Source: Candidatus Pacebacteria bacterium UBA1364 (lineage in GTDB: Bacteria > Patescibacteriota > Microgenomatia > UBA1400 > PJMF01). Taken from it: a DNA stretch of 17,161 nt. The position numbers and the translations under genes are program-made. The stretch spans positions 78,539 to 95,699 of the forward strand of contig DBRQ01000006.1 of assembly GCA_002306345.1 (NCBI GenBank), in the 5' to 3' direction. Positions 4,988-13,579 of the stretch are shown here, piece by piece (within the stretch, counting starts at the first letter, position 1; each line of letters starts with the position of its first letter). The notes beneath the pieces were generated by a model. It was not told the DNA's origin, searched no databases, and worked only from the letters and a program-made list of their open reading frames with translations.

Positions 4988-4996
4988 CGTTATAAT
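4968..4996 (+). promoter_or_regulatory. Promoter of pheST
   Basis: TTGGCT (4968-4973) and TATAAT (4991-4996) are exactly 17 bp apart. The expected start is near 5003, leaving a leader of about 57 nt with no strong hairpin or Shine-Dalgarno sequence. If real, pheST can be transcribed independently of the upstream terminator, limiting how much an attenuator could control it. Confidence 0.6.
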
Positions 4997-5059
4997 AAGG
5001 TAAGTTATACACATTAGAGCAATAAAGCCTAAACAAATATTTTTAAAAGAAATAAAAAT

Positions 5060-6094
5060 ATGATGAGTCAATCAAATCCTATTCAACTTTGTCGCGAACT
5101 TTCGCTGCAAGTTGAGCAAGAGGACAGTATCAAGCCAGAGGATTTGCGGATCAAATATTTAGGTAAAAATGGTCTTTTCAAAAAACTTTCTGCTTTAATC
5201 AAAGAAGTGCCAGCAGATCAAAAAAAGCTTTTTGGCCAAAAACTCAATCAGCTTAAAAATAAAATCGAAGAAAAAATTAATGATCTAGAAAATCAACGCC
5301 AAACTGATCAAGCCAAAATTGATCTAACGTTGCCAGGAAAAAAAAGACCAGTTGGCCATTTGCACCCAATTTCACAAGCGATTGAAGAAATTAGTCAAAT
5401 TTTTGAAAAAATTGGCTTTAATAGAGTTAGATATCCAGAGGTAGATTTTGACTATTATGTTTTTGAGGCTTTAAATATGCCCAAAGATCATCCTGCTCGT
5501 GATGAATGGGAAACTTTTTTTGTGGATACTCAACCAAGCGAAAAACTTGGCAAAATGGTTTTGACTACTCACACTTCTAATGGACAAATTCATGAGATGG
5601 AACGACTGAATGCACAACCACCAATCCGCATGATCAATGTTTCTCGCACTTATCGCCGCCAAAGTGACGCCACTCACACCCAAATGTTTCACCAATTTGA
5701 AGGTTTAGTCATTGATAAAGGCATTAACATCCAGCATCTTAAAGGCACCCTTGATTATTTTGCCGAAAGTTTTTATGGTCCAGGTACTAAAAGTCGCATT
5801 AGACCATTTCATTTTAGATTTACCGAACCATCTTTTGAAGTAGATTTTAGCTGCCATATTTGCGGTGGCACTGGTAAAAATTGTCATTTTTGCAAATCTG
5901 GTTGGCATGAAGTTGGTGGGGCAGGTATGGTGCATCCTAATGTTTTAAGAATGGGAGGTATTGATCCAGATATCTATACAGGTTTTGCTTTTGGTTGGGG
6001 AGTGGAGCGCACTTACACTCTCAAAAAAGGTCTTAACATTGATGATATCCGGCTTTTTTATTCAAGTAATGTAGAATTTTTGGAGCAATTTTAA
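5060..6094 (+). CDS. pheS: Phenylalanine-tRNA ligase alpha subunit
   Basis: Catalytic subunit of the alpha2-beta2 enzyme that charges tRNA-Phe. Residues 1-90 form the N-terminal coiled-coil tRNA-binding arm. The class II aminoacyl-tRNA synthetase core follows, with motif 1 near GHLHPISQAIEEISQIFEKIGF (99-120), motif 2 in SRTYRRQSDATHTQMFHQFEG (195-215) and motif 3 in GFAFGWGVERTYTLKKG (308-324), ending with DDIRLFY. Length 344 is normal. A CxxC-x6-CxxC cluster (Cys265, 268, 275, 278) precedes HEVGGAGMVHPNVL and could bind zinc; some other bacterial PheS proteins have a similar insert. Two ATGs lie in tandem at 5060 and 5063 and either could be used. pheT follows 16 nt downstream, so the two subunits are made from one transcript. 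Confidence 0.96.
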   Translation: MMSQSNPIQLCRELSLQVEQEDSIKPEDLRIKYLGKNGLFKKLSALIKEVPADQKKLFGQKLNQLKNKIEEKINDLENQRQTDQAKIDLTLPGKKRPVGHLHPISQAIEEISQIFEKIGFNRVRYPEVDFDYYVFEALNMPKDHPARDEWETFFVDTQPSEKLGKMVLTTHTSNGQIHEMERLNAQPPIRMINVSRTYRRQSDATHTQMFHQFEGLVIDKGINIQHLKGTLDYFAESFYGPGTKSRIRPFHFRFTEPSFEVDFSCHICGGTGKNCHFCKSGWHEVGGAGMVHPNVLRMGGIDPDIYTGFAFGWGVERTYTLKKGLNIDDIRLFYSSNVEFLEQF

Positions 6095-6110
6095 AAGGCG
6101 AAATTCATAT

Positions 6111-8117
6111 ATGAACATTTTAATTCCAGACACTTGGCTGCGCGAACATTTGCAAACCAAAGCTAGCAAAACCGATATTCAAAAATATCTTTCTTTAAGT
6201 GGCCCTTCTGTGGAAAGAATTTATGATGATGAAGTCTATGACATCGAAGTCACCACTAATCGCGTTGACAGCATGTCAGTGCGTGGCATCGCCAGAGAAG
6301 CAGCCACCATTCTCAAAAGGGCAGGCAAAGCTGCCACACTAAAACAAATACATTTTCCTCCCATCCAAAAACATCCAAATAAAAATCTACCACTACCGGA
6401 AATTATTTACGAAACAGATACCATTCATCGCGTTTTAGCAGTAGTAATGACTGATGTCCAGCACTTAGATAGTCCAGAATTCATGAAAAAAAGATTAGCA
6501 GAAATTGGGGTTAATGCTCACGAAGCTTTAATTGACATTAGCAATTACATTACACATGAGCTTGGTCATCCCTGTCACGTTTTTGATTATGACAAAATCA
6601 TGGATATGGGGGGTAAAATTATTATTAAAGAAGCCCATAAAGGTAAAAAGTTCGTCACTTTAGACGAAGTTGAGCATGAAACTCTCGGGGGAGAAATTGT
6701 TTTTGAATCAGAAAGTGGAGAAATCATTGATTTGCCGGCTATTAAAGGCACTTTAAATACTTGTGTAGACAAAAACAGCAAATCGATTTTGTTTTGGCTT
6801 GAATCTTTGGATGCTAAAAAAGTCCGCTATGCTTCAATGAGTCATGCCATTCGCACCGTGGCTGCCCAATTAAATGAAAACAATGTTGATCCAAATCTTG
6901 GTAAAGAAGTGATGGAATACGGCGTCCATTTGTTTAGCACACTCTGCCAAGCTAAAGTCGCTTCACAACTTTATGATTATTTTCCAGATCGCCGAGTCCC
7001 CAAGACGGTCAAAGTTCAATTATCAACCATCAAAAATTATCTGGGCATTGAACTGCAAGAAAGCGAAATCAAAGAGATTCTCACTGATTTAGATTGCCAA
7101 GTGGAAATTAAAAATGGTGTCGTCAATGTGACCCCACCCACTTTCCGTTCCGACATTGAAATTGAAGCTGATGTGATTGAAGAATTGGCCAGGATTTATG
7201 GCTACCATAATTTGCCAAGCAAATTGATGGATGGGCCGCTGCCTATTAAACCTGATCCTAATACCAATTATGAGTTGGAAAATTTAATTAAACATTTTTT
7301 AGCTGACATTGGTTGGCAAGAAATTTACAGTTATTCATTGGTAAGTGAAAAACAGGCGCTAGATTCTGGCTACAAACTTAGTGAACATTTAAAATTAGCC
7401 AATCCGCTGAAAGAAGAAAACACTTATTTGCGCCGTAGTTTAATTCCTTCTTTAATTGAAGTCATTAACGCCAATCCAATGCAAAAACACATGTCAGTCT
7501 TTGAACTGGCTTGTGTTTATCACCCAAGAAAAAATGATTTACCAGCACAACCCCTTAAATTGACTCTGCTTTCTAATAAAAATTATCGTGAAACCAAGGG
7601 CGACTTACTCAATCTTTTTGATCGACTTTTTATCTTTTCTCGCAATCAAGAATTAATTATTGTGGAAAAAATTGACAAAGAAATTCGAATGCCTATCGCT
7701 AAACAAGAAGCCGATTTATTAATCAAAAATGGCAAAAGTAAAACTAAGATTGGCACACTTTCGATTTTAAAAAATCAATTAACAGCCATCGAATTAGACC
7801 TTAAAAGTTTAATTGATGTATCAAGTAAATACCCAAATTATAAAAAACTAATTAAAACGGCTGCCATCATCGAAGAAATGACTTTTACTCTTCAAAAAAG
7901 TACTGCTGTGGGCGACTTAATGACTACTTTTAAAAATCTTGATCAACGTATCAAAAAAGTCGAATTATTAAATATCTACAAAAACAATTACAGTTTCAGC
8001 TTCATTTTTCAGGATAATAGAGTTAATATAAGCAGTGAAGAAGTCGAACCCATTAGACAAAATATCGTCAAGGTAGGTAAAGATGAATTCAAAGCTAATT
8101 TGGTTGGCCAAGTTTAA
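6111..8117 (+). CDS. pheT: Phenylalanine-tRNA ligase beta subunit lacking the N-terminal EMAP/OB domain
   Basis: Structural and editing subunit of PheRS. At 668 residues it is over 100 shorter than the usual 785-800. The N-terminal strand region (ILIPDTWLREHL) runs within about 40 residues into DIEVTTNRVDSMSVRGIAREAATIL (44-68), a block that in E. coli PheT comes after the EMAP/OB tRNA-binding domain. That domain is therefore cleanly absent. The B3/B4 editing region follows (about 105-275, with IDISNYITHELGHPCHVFDYDKI), then B5 (about 297-365, with VNVTPPTFRSDIEIEADVIEELARIYGY), the catalytic-like core, and a C-terminal FDX-ACB anticodon-binding domain (about 575-668, with VELLNIY and SFSFIFQD). 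The final 35 nt overlap the next gene in another frame. Only a weak AAAAGG precedes the start. Confidence 0.94.
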   Translation: MNILIPDTWLREHLQTKASKTDIQKYLSLSGPSVERIYDDEVYDIEVTTNRVDSMSVRGIAREAATILKRAGKAATLKQIHFPPIQKHPNKNLPLPEIIYETDTIHRVLAVVMTDVQHLDSPEFMKKRLAEIGVNAHEALIDISNYITHELGHPCHVFDYDKIMDMGGKIIIKEAHKGKKFVTLDEVEHETLGGEIVFESESGEIIDLPAIKGTLNTCVDKNSKSILFWLESLDAKKVRYASMSHAIRTVAAQLNENNVDPNLGKEVMEYGVHLFSTLCQAKVASQLYDYFPDRRVPKTVKVQLSTIKNYLGIELQESEIKEILTDLDCQVEIKNGVVNVTPPTFRSDIEIEADVIEELARIYGYHNLPSKLMDGPLPIKPDPNTNYELENLIKHFLADIGWQEIYSYSLVSEKQALDSGYKLSEHLKLANPLKEENTYLRRSLIPSLIEVINANPMQKHMSVFELACVYHPRKNDLPAQPLKLTLLSNKNYRETKGDLLNLFDRLFIFSRNQELIIVEKIDKEIRMPIAKQEADLLIKNGKSKTKIGTLSILKNQLTAIELDLKSLIDVSSKYPNYKKLIKTAAIIEEMTFTLQKSTAVGDLMTTFKNLDQRIKKVELLNIYKNNYSFSFIFQDNRVNISSEEVEPIRQNIVKVGKDEFKANLVGQV

Positions 8118-9324
8118 AGACAAACAAACCATTGATATAGTTAAGTTGTTATTGTTTTTCACCATTATTTTTACCCTTAGCATCAATTTATTTTATAAAA
8201 TATCTTTAAGTGGTGCTTATGTCAACGGTTTACTGGTTGATTATTTAATTCCCAAAATTTATTTAACGGAACTTTTTTTAATTCCTTTTTTAATCATTGA
8301 ATTTAAACAATTAAAAAGCATTAAACTCAGTAACTATTTTGGCTTTTTGGTCTTACTTTTGCTCTCGCGCCAATTATGTGTCCCAAATACTCTGGCTGCT
8401 TTTACTCATTTAATTCATTTTATAGAAATCATTCTGTTTTTCAGTGTAGTTAAACGTGATCCGATCTTTAAAAGCAAAATTGCCGAGGAATTTGCTTTAG
8501 GAGCCATGTTTGCCACCCTTATTTTTCAAAGTCTTTTAGCAATTTACCAATTTATTTTTCAAGAATCATTGCTTAAATACCAAATTTTGGGTGAGACTAA
8601 TTTAAAAGATTTAGCAAACATCAGTCGGGCACAATTTTTCTTTGGCGAAAGAATCTTGCCTTACGGCACCACTGCCCATCCTAATATTTTAGCCGGTTTA
8701 ATAGTTATTTTTTCCATTTTGATTATTCAACAAATTAAAGGTTGTAAAAAAACCATTATTGCTTTACTTGCCAATGCTTTATTGATCATTTATCTCACTC
8801 AATCACTGACGGCCTTACTCACTTTAGGACTTTTTGGGTTGTATCTTTTATTAGATAAAATCAAAGCGCAAAGAACAGTCATTATTTTTATTGTTTATTA
8901 TTTTTTTGTCTTGCTGCTACCTTTTTTCTTAACTAAAATGACACCAAATGAAGATAACTTTTATGCGGACTCACTGGAGCGGCGCGTTACTTTAAATCAG
9001 GCCGCCTTGACAATGTTTGAAAAAAACATGATTTTTGGCGTCGGGATCAATAATTTTACTTTGGAACTAGAGAAGTACACAAACAACTCTGCATATAAAG
9101 AAATTGTGCGCTTTGTCCAGCCAGCGCACAATCTTTTATTTCTCATGTTGAGCGAAGGCGGCCTGCTTTTGCTGACAGTTTTATTTTTACTCATTAAGCA
9201 ATTAAAGGTTAAGCATTTTTATAGCAAGTCAATGATTTTATTGGCCATTGCCAGCTTGGACCATTATCTATTTACTCAATTTTCCGGCTTAGGCCTTTTA
9301 GCTTTGTTTTATTTGTTCATTTAA
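8083..9324 (+). CDS. O-antigen ligase/polymerase-like polytopic membrane protein
   Basis: Probable inner-membrane glycosyl polymerase or ligase of the Wzy/WaaL type, joining lipid-linked polysaccharide units. The 413-residue product has about ten hydrophobic segments. Diagnostic blocks are LPYGTTAHPNILAGL (192-206, the GTxxHPNxLA motif before a membrane helix), a long outside loop with SLERRVTLNQAALTMF (297-312), GVGINNF (319-325) and QPAHNLLFLMLSEGGLL (346-362), the HN..L...E.G pattern of the family. The C-terminal LDHYLFTQFSGLGLLALFYLF ends in the membrane. The ATG at 8083 lies 35 nt inside pheT; a later in-frame TTG at 8104 is possible. The overlap implies co-transcription with pheST and translational coupling, an odd pairing of function. 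No dedicated sugar-transferase genes are adjacent, so the substrate is unknown. Confidence 0.82.
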   Translation: MNSKLIWLAKFKDKQTIDIVKLLLFFTIIFTLSINLFYKISLSGAYVNGLLVDYLIPKIYLTELFLIPFLIIEFKQLKSIKLSNYFGFLVLLLLSRQLCVPNTLAAFTHLIHFIEIILFFSVVKRDPIFKSKIAEEFALGAMFATLIFQSLLAIYQFIFQESLLKYQILGETNLKDLANISRAQFFFGERILPYGTTAHPNILAGLIVIFSILIIQQIKGCKKTIIALLANALLIIYLTQSLTALLTLGLFGLYLLLDKIKAQRTVIIFIVYYFFVLLLPFFLTKMTPNEDNFYADSLERRVTLNQAALTMFEKNMIFGVGINNFTLELEKYTNNSAYKEIVRFVQPAHNLLFLMLSEGGLLLLTVLFLLIKQLKVKHFYSKSMILLAIASLDHYLFTQFSGLGLLALFYLFI

Positions 9325-9360
9325 AAAATAATGACTTGTTGTAATTAAATTCCACGCAAC

Positions 9361-12141
9361 TTAAGTCCCTGTGGCGCTTGATGTCGCAGCAGATGGCGAC
9401 GGAGTGGGCGATAGAGTTGGCGATGGAGTAGTAGTTGGTCCCAAGGTCGGCATCGGGGTAATTGGAGTTGCTGTTGGTGTAGGGGTGGGCTCTGTATAAT
9501 CCCAAGTCAAGCCGCCAGTACCAATTTTCACTTTATTACTTTCTTTTGCATTACCACTTCTAGAATAAGCTTTAGCATTAAGTTCATACTTACCGCGGGG
9601 CAAATGAATAGTATCCTGAAATTCACGTTGATTTTCCACCGTTTTTTTAACTTCACCATTAACATAAAACTCAATTTTGGCGACACCAGCGTCACTACCT
9701 GCCTTGATTTGATAAGTAATATCTTCCCCGCCAAAGTTGTCGTGATCTTTAGGCTGCTCCATACTCACAGAGATATCACTTTCGGCTCCACAATACTCAG
9801 TGGGGTTGCCATAGCGCGAATCTGTTTGCGAGGCCAACCAAGCATCAATACCTTCTTGCCAACGATTGCGACCATCTTCACTGACCGGATCATTTTCTTT
9901 AAGGACAATAAATTCTTTTTCAATGTAATCACCAACGGCAATTTTGGCTTCAGTAGCCAATTTACCCTCATCACCTTTGCAAACTTTTAATTTTTTGTGA
10001 ATCGGATCTAATTCATTGCTGAGACTACCCTTAATTACATAATCAAATTTAGTTGGAAAATCATCGTGACTTCTGTAACCAGAAATGGCATCCAATTCGA
10101 CTTTTTCTACGTTCTCTGGCATTTTCCAGGCTGGTGCCTGATAACCAAGGTCAAGCGCCGCAAAAATAGTACGTCGCCAAATCGGCGAAGCACCAGTAAT
10201 GCCAGAGGCAACGTAACTCATGGCAGTGGCATCGTTATTGCCCACCCAAGCACCAACAATAATATCTTGACTCCAACCAATCGTCCAATTGTCTTTCATG
10301 CTATTAGTAGTGCCTGTTTTGACCGCAATTGGCTTACCCGTATTGAGTAAAGAATTAGCTCCAAAGGCCAAAAGACGAGCATTATTGTCTGACAAAATGT
10401 CATTGATGATAAAAGTTTCGCCCTCATCAATAATTCTTTGTCCCTCAACCGGGTGATATTCATAAAGTAAATTGCCATCTTTGTCTTCAACTTTCAGAAT
10501 CGCAACTGGTTCAACTTTTAAGCCGCCATTGGCGAAAGCACAATAAGCCGTCACTAAATCAATCATTTTTACATCAGCTCCACCCAAAGTCACCGCCAGA
10601 CCAAATTTTTGCAGATTTTCTTTGGTGGGTTCCAACGTTTCTAGACCCATGGTGTAAGCCAGATTCAAAAAATTTTCCAAGCCAACAATAGCCAAAGATT
10701 TAACTGCTGGAATGTTGAGAGAACTGCCTAAGGCCTCGCGTAAGCTGACTGGCCCTCTAAATTTACCATCATAATTTTTGGGGATGTAAGGCTCTTCTTT
10801 ATCGTTATGATTAAAGGTAGTTTGCACATCCAAAAGCATTGAAGCTGGATTGTAACCTTTTTGAATCATCCCTAAATACGTAATCGGTTTAATTGCCGAG
10901 CCAGGTTGACGCAAACCATCTGTGACCACATTAAACTGGCCACCAATGTCGGCATCAAAATAGTCTTTACTGCCCACCATGGCTAAAATTTCTCCAGTTT
11001 TGGGATTCATCGCCAGCGAGGCTCCATTGGAGATGTTATATTTTGCCACGCTTTCTACTTCCTCAGTGACAATCGTCTGTGCTTGTTCTTGTAATGCCAA
11101 ATCAAGTGAAGTAGTTACTTTGAGTCCACCTTTATTAAGTAACTCACTGCCAAACATTTCCTCTAGTTGTGAACGTACATAAAAAACAAAATGTGGGGCC
11201 TTGATTTCAGTCGCCGCTCGTTCAAATTGTAAAGTTTCCAGTGAGGCTACGGCATCTTGATAAGCCGCTTGCGTAATGTAGCCATTATCTTTCATGGCTG
11301 CCAAGACAGCACGAGTACGCATGTGCCAATACGGTTTACCATCATCATCCAAAGCTCCAGAGTAAGGCGAATAGACGCTAGGCCGCTGTGGTAAACCAGC
11401 TAAAAAGGCTGATTCTACCAGCGTTAATTCGTTGATGGGCTTGTTAAAATAAATTTCAACTGCCGTTCCTACCCCCCAGCCATTTCCACCATAAGGTGCT
11501 TCATTAAGGTACATGGCCAAAATTTCGTCCTTGCTAAATTTTCTTTCAATCTGCACTGACAAAACAAACTCTTTAAATTTGCGAGTGATAGTTTTTTCAT
11601 TGGTTAATAGGACATTTTTGACTAATTGCTGAGTAAGGGTAGAGCCGCCAACAATGCGATGTTTAAAAAGCAGATTATACGGAATACGCAAAATGGTTAA
11701 AAAATCAAAACCACCATGTTTATAAAAATCTTTATCCTCAATGGCCACCGTAGCATTTTTTAAATCAGTGGGAATTTGGTCAAAATCAACCGGGTTCCGT
11801 CTTTCCTCTTCATAAAGATCATAAAGTAAACTACCGTTTCGATCATAAATTTTGCTACTAAAACCTTCTTTACGCACTACTTCCCCAGGCTTTGGTAAAT
11901 CACGAGAATACCAGGCAAACATCACCAAAAAGCCCACAATCCCCAAAATCACCAAACCTAAAAAAGTCAGGGCCACAGTACGTAAGCGTTTGGCTCTCAA
12001 CAATTTTTTCTCTGCCTCGGTCAACACTCGATGTTGATGTAAACGCCTTGATTTCAATTTTTTTGGCATAATTTTCGAAGTAAAACGCACCAATTTGCCC
12101 TTGATTTTTACCACCAGTGAAGTAATTTTTTCTTTGATCAC
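9361..12141 (-). CDS. Bifunctional class A penicillin-binding protein with Ig-like domain and Pro/Thr/Ser tail
   Basis: Polymerises lipid II and cross-links peptidoglycan outside the membrane. Basic cytoplasmic residues 1-52 precede one membrane anchor (about 56-78). The GT51 transglycosylase domain (about 95-270) has catalytic Glu135 in AIEDKDFY, GGSTLTQQLVKN (165-176) and ERKFSKDEILAMYLNEAPYG. The transpeptidase domain has nucleophile Ser415 in SAIK, the SLN triad at 474-476 and KTGTT at 608-612. After about residue 780 comes an Ig-like beta domain (EQPKDHDNFGGEDITYQI to VKIGTGG), and then a low-complexity Pro/Thr/Ser tail (886-926). Length 926 exceeds E. coli PBP1A (850). Start is GTG at 12141, set by the extended -10 box 6 nt upstream and the MIKEK reading. 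It converges on the preceding gene with only 36 bp between the stops. Confidence 0.95.
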   Translation of the reverse strand: MIKEKITSLVVKIKGKLVRFTSKIMPKKLKSRRLHQHRVLTEAEKKLLRAKRLRTVALTFLGLVILGIVGFLVMFAWYSRDLPKPGEVVRKEGFSSKIYDRNGSLLYDLYEEERRNPVDFDQIPTDLKNATVAIEDKDFYKHGGFDFLTILRIPYNLLFKHRIVGGSTLTQQLVKNVLLTNEKTITRKFKEFVLSVQIERKFSKDEILAMYLNEAPYGGNGWGVGTAVEIYFNKPINELTLVESAFLAGLPQRPSVYSPYSGALDDDGKPYWHMRTRAVLAAMKDNGYITQAAYQDAVASLETLQFERAATEIKAPHFVFYVRSQLEEMFGSELLNKGGLKVTTSLDLALQEQAQTIVTEEVESVAKYNISNGASLAMNPKTGEILAMVGSKDYFDADIGGQFNVVTDGLRQPGSAIKPITYLGMIQKGYNPASMLLDVQTTFNHNDKEEPYIPKNYDGKFRGPVSLREALGSSLNIPAVKSLAIVGLENFLNLAYTMGLETLEPTKENLQKFGLAVTLGGADVKMIDLVTAYCAFANGGLKVEPVAILKVEDKDGNLLYEYHPVEGQRIIDEGETFIINDILSDNNARLLAFGANSLLNTGKPIAVKTGTTNSMKDNWTIGWSQDIIVGAWVGNNDATAMSYVASGITGASPIWRRTIFAALDLGYQAPAWKMPENVEKVELDAISGYRSHDDFPTKFDYVIKGSLSNELDPIHKKLKVCKGDEGKLATEAKIAVGDYIEKEFIVLKENDPVSEDGRNRWQEGIDAWLASQTDSRYGNPTEYCGAESDISVSMEQPKDHDNFGGEDITYQIKAGSDAGVAKIEFYVNGEVKKTVENQREFQDTIHLPRGKYELNAKAYSRSGNAKESNKVKIGTGGLTWDYTEPTPTPTATPITPMPTLGPTTTPSPTLSPTPSPSAATSSATGT

Positions 12142-12147
12142 TAGCTC

Positions 12148-12156
12148 ATTTTACCA
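12148..12156 (-). promoter_or_regulatory. Extended -10 promoter of the PBP gene
   Basis: Read on the minus strand, TGGTAAAAT fits TGnTAnAAT. It ends 6 nt before the GTG start at 12141, so the mRNA would be leaderless or nearly so. It faces away from the tyrS promoter, 36 bp away, in a 70-bp divergent gap. Confidence 0.5.
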
Positions 12157-12192
12157 AACAATTGAACTTATAGCGAAATAAAAATCAGTTAA

Positions 12193-12201
12193 TGCTAAAA
12201 T
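12193..12201 (+). promoter_or_regulatory. Extended -10 promoter of tyrS
   Basis: TGCTAAAAT (TGnTAnAAT) ends 10 nt before the ATG at 12212. No -35 box is present at the right spacing and no Shine-Dalgarno sequence lies before the ATG. The predicted leader is about 4 nt or less. Confidence 0.5.
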
Positions 12202-12211
12202 AACAAAAGTT

Positions 12212-13429
12212 ATGCCAGACACAAACCAAACAAAAATTGCAGAAATCTTGAGTCGAGGAGTCAACGAAGTTTTGCCAAACAAAAGTTCTCTGACTAAGTT
12301 AATGACAGAAAGGAAGATTCGTCTCTATTTAGGGATTGATCCAACCGGTGCTTTTTTACATTTGGGCCATGCCGTCGTTTTACGCAAATTACAACAGTTT
12401 GCTCAATTAGGCCATCAAGTCATCCTGTTAGTAGGCAACGGCACCGTTAGAATTGGGGACCCCACTGGCCGTGACGAAAGTCGTCCCGTTTTAGATGATG
12501 CAACCATCGAAAAAAACTTTCAAGATTGGAAAACGCAAGCTAGCAAAATTTTAGATTTCAACTTAATTGAAATTCGGCACAACGGTGATTGGCTTGACAA
12601 GCTTGATTATGCAGCCATGATTAAATTGATGGCCAAGACTACCGTCCAGCAATTGCTGGAAAGAGACATGTTTCAAAAAAGGTTAGCTAAAGGCTTGCCC
12701 ATTTATGGTCACGAAATTATTTACCCACTTTTACAAGGTTATGATTCAGTGGCCATGGACGTAGATTTAGAAATTGGTGGGAGTGACCAAACTTTTAATA
12801 TGTTGATGGGTCGGCATTTACAAGAACAATATAATCATCATGAAAAATGGGTTTTAACTACTCCTTTAATTGAGGGCACTGATGGTCGCAAAATGAGTAA
12901 ATCCTTTAACAATTACATTGCTCTCACACAAGAACCTAGAGCTATGTATGGTCAATTGATGAGGATTCAAGATGAATCAATCATTAAATATTTTAGTTTT
13001 TTAACTGATGTCCCAATGGCAGAAATTATCGAAATGGAAAAAGCCATGCAAAAGGGCGTTAATCCTATGGCATTTAAGAAAAAATTAGCCTTGACCATTA
13101 CAACTGCATTGCATGATGCGGCTAGTGCCAAAGATGCCGAAGAATTTTTTGCTAAAACTGTCCAAAATGACGAAATTCCAGAAGAAAATGTGTTCGGGAC
13201 AATAATTATCAAAACTATTACCAAAACTGATGGTCATTCCGCTAAAGTTATACAAACTGATCCTCAGCTAAGTTCGACCGAATTAAATCGTCGTATTAAA
13301 CAGGGCGCAGCCAAAATTTTGCCAGAAATGAAAAAAATTGAGAGTAGAGCAGAGTTGTTGAGTTTAGCAGATGGAACTAAGGTTAAATTAGGTAAAAGAA
13401 ATTGGTATAAAATCAAAATATATGAATAA
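12212..13429 (+). CDS. tyrS: Tyrosine-tRNA ligase
   Basis: Class I synthetase that activates tyrosine and charges tRNA-Tyr in the cytoplasm. The 405-residue product carries the ATP-binding HIGH-type motif HLGH (50-53) after LGIDPTGAFL, VGNGTVRIGDPTGRDESRP (74-92), the tyrosine-pocket region YGHEIIYPLLQGYDSVAM, EIGGSDQTFNMLMGRHL (187-203) and a perfect KMSKS (227-231). The end (about 350-405, with STELNRRIKQGA and KVKLGKRNWYKI) is an S4-type RNA-binding domain. Length is normal for bacterial TyrRS; the HLGH form and long N-terminus resemble the TyrZ-like group. It is divergent from the PBP gene, and a 35-codon gene starts inside its last codons. Confidence 0.96.
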   Translation: MPDTNQTKIAEILSRGVNEVLPNKSSLTKLMTERKIRLYLGIDPTGAFLHLGHAVVLRKLQQFAQLGHQVILLVGNGTVRIGDPTGRDESRPVLDDATIEKNFQDWKTQASKILDFNLIEIRHNGDWLDKLDYAAMIKLMAKTTVQQLLERDMFQKRLAKGLPIYGHEIIYPLLQGYDSVAMDVDLEIGGSDQTFNMLMGRHLQEQYNHHEKWVLTTPLIEGTDGRKMSKSFNNYIALTQEPRAMYGQLMRIQDESIIKYFSFLTDVPMAEIIEMEKAMQKGVNPMAFKKKLALTITTALHDAASAKDAEEFFAKTVQNDEIPEENVFGTIIIKTITKTDGHSAKVIQTDPQLSSTELNRRIKQGAAKILPEMKKIESRAELLSLADGTKVKLGKRNWYKIKIYE

Positions 13430-13529
13430 AAGAAAAAGAGAAAAATTCATCAAATCTTTTGTGATTTTGGCTATCGTCACCATGGTTTTAGGTAGCGTTG
13501 CCAGCGCTTTGGTGCTGTTTTTATCTTAA
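13422..13529 (+). CDS. 35-aa single-span membrane protein
   Basis: A short ORF starting at an ATG 8 nt inside the end of tyrS and ending TAA at 13527-13529. The product has a strongly basic cytoplasmic start (NKRKREKFIKS) followed by one hydrophobic helix (about residues 13-34, FVILAIVTMVLGSVASALVLF) and a one-residue tail, an N-in membrane miniprotein. The layout resembles the DUF4044-type miniproteins of other bacteria (basic head plus one helix), but at this length similarity is weak evidence. Translation would be coupled to tyrS by the overlapping start and stop. Support comes from the overlap, the positive-inside pattern and the use of an otherwise empty gap before recG. Confidence 0.6.
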   Translation: MNKRKREKFIKSFVILAIVTMVLGSVASALVLFLS

Positions 13530-13579
13530 ATTTTTTAACGAATAGCGCATCGTAAAGCTGTAAATTTGAAAATATAAGT

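Noticed and set aside
4990..5059. pheS leader searched for a T-box riboswitch
   Set aside because: The leader from the local promoter is only about 57 nt, with no terminator hairpin or T-box sequence (TGGNACCGCG-like).
9361..9490. Repetitive Pro/Thr tail considered as a frameshift artefact of the PBP gene
   Set aside because: The frame continues without interruption from the Ig-like domain to a TAA stop just before the convergent gene, and such tails are common on wall-associated proteins.
9604..9990. 128-codon plus-strand ORF opposite the PBP C-terminal region
   Set aside because: The PBP frame is continuous across it with Ig-like and tail sequence. The antisense product has no plausible domain and no promoter.
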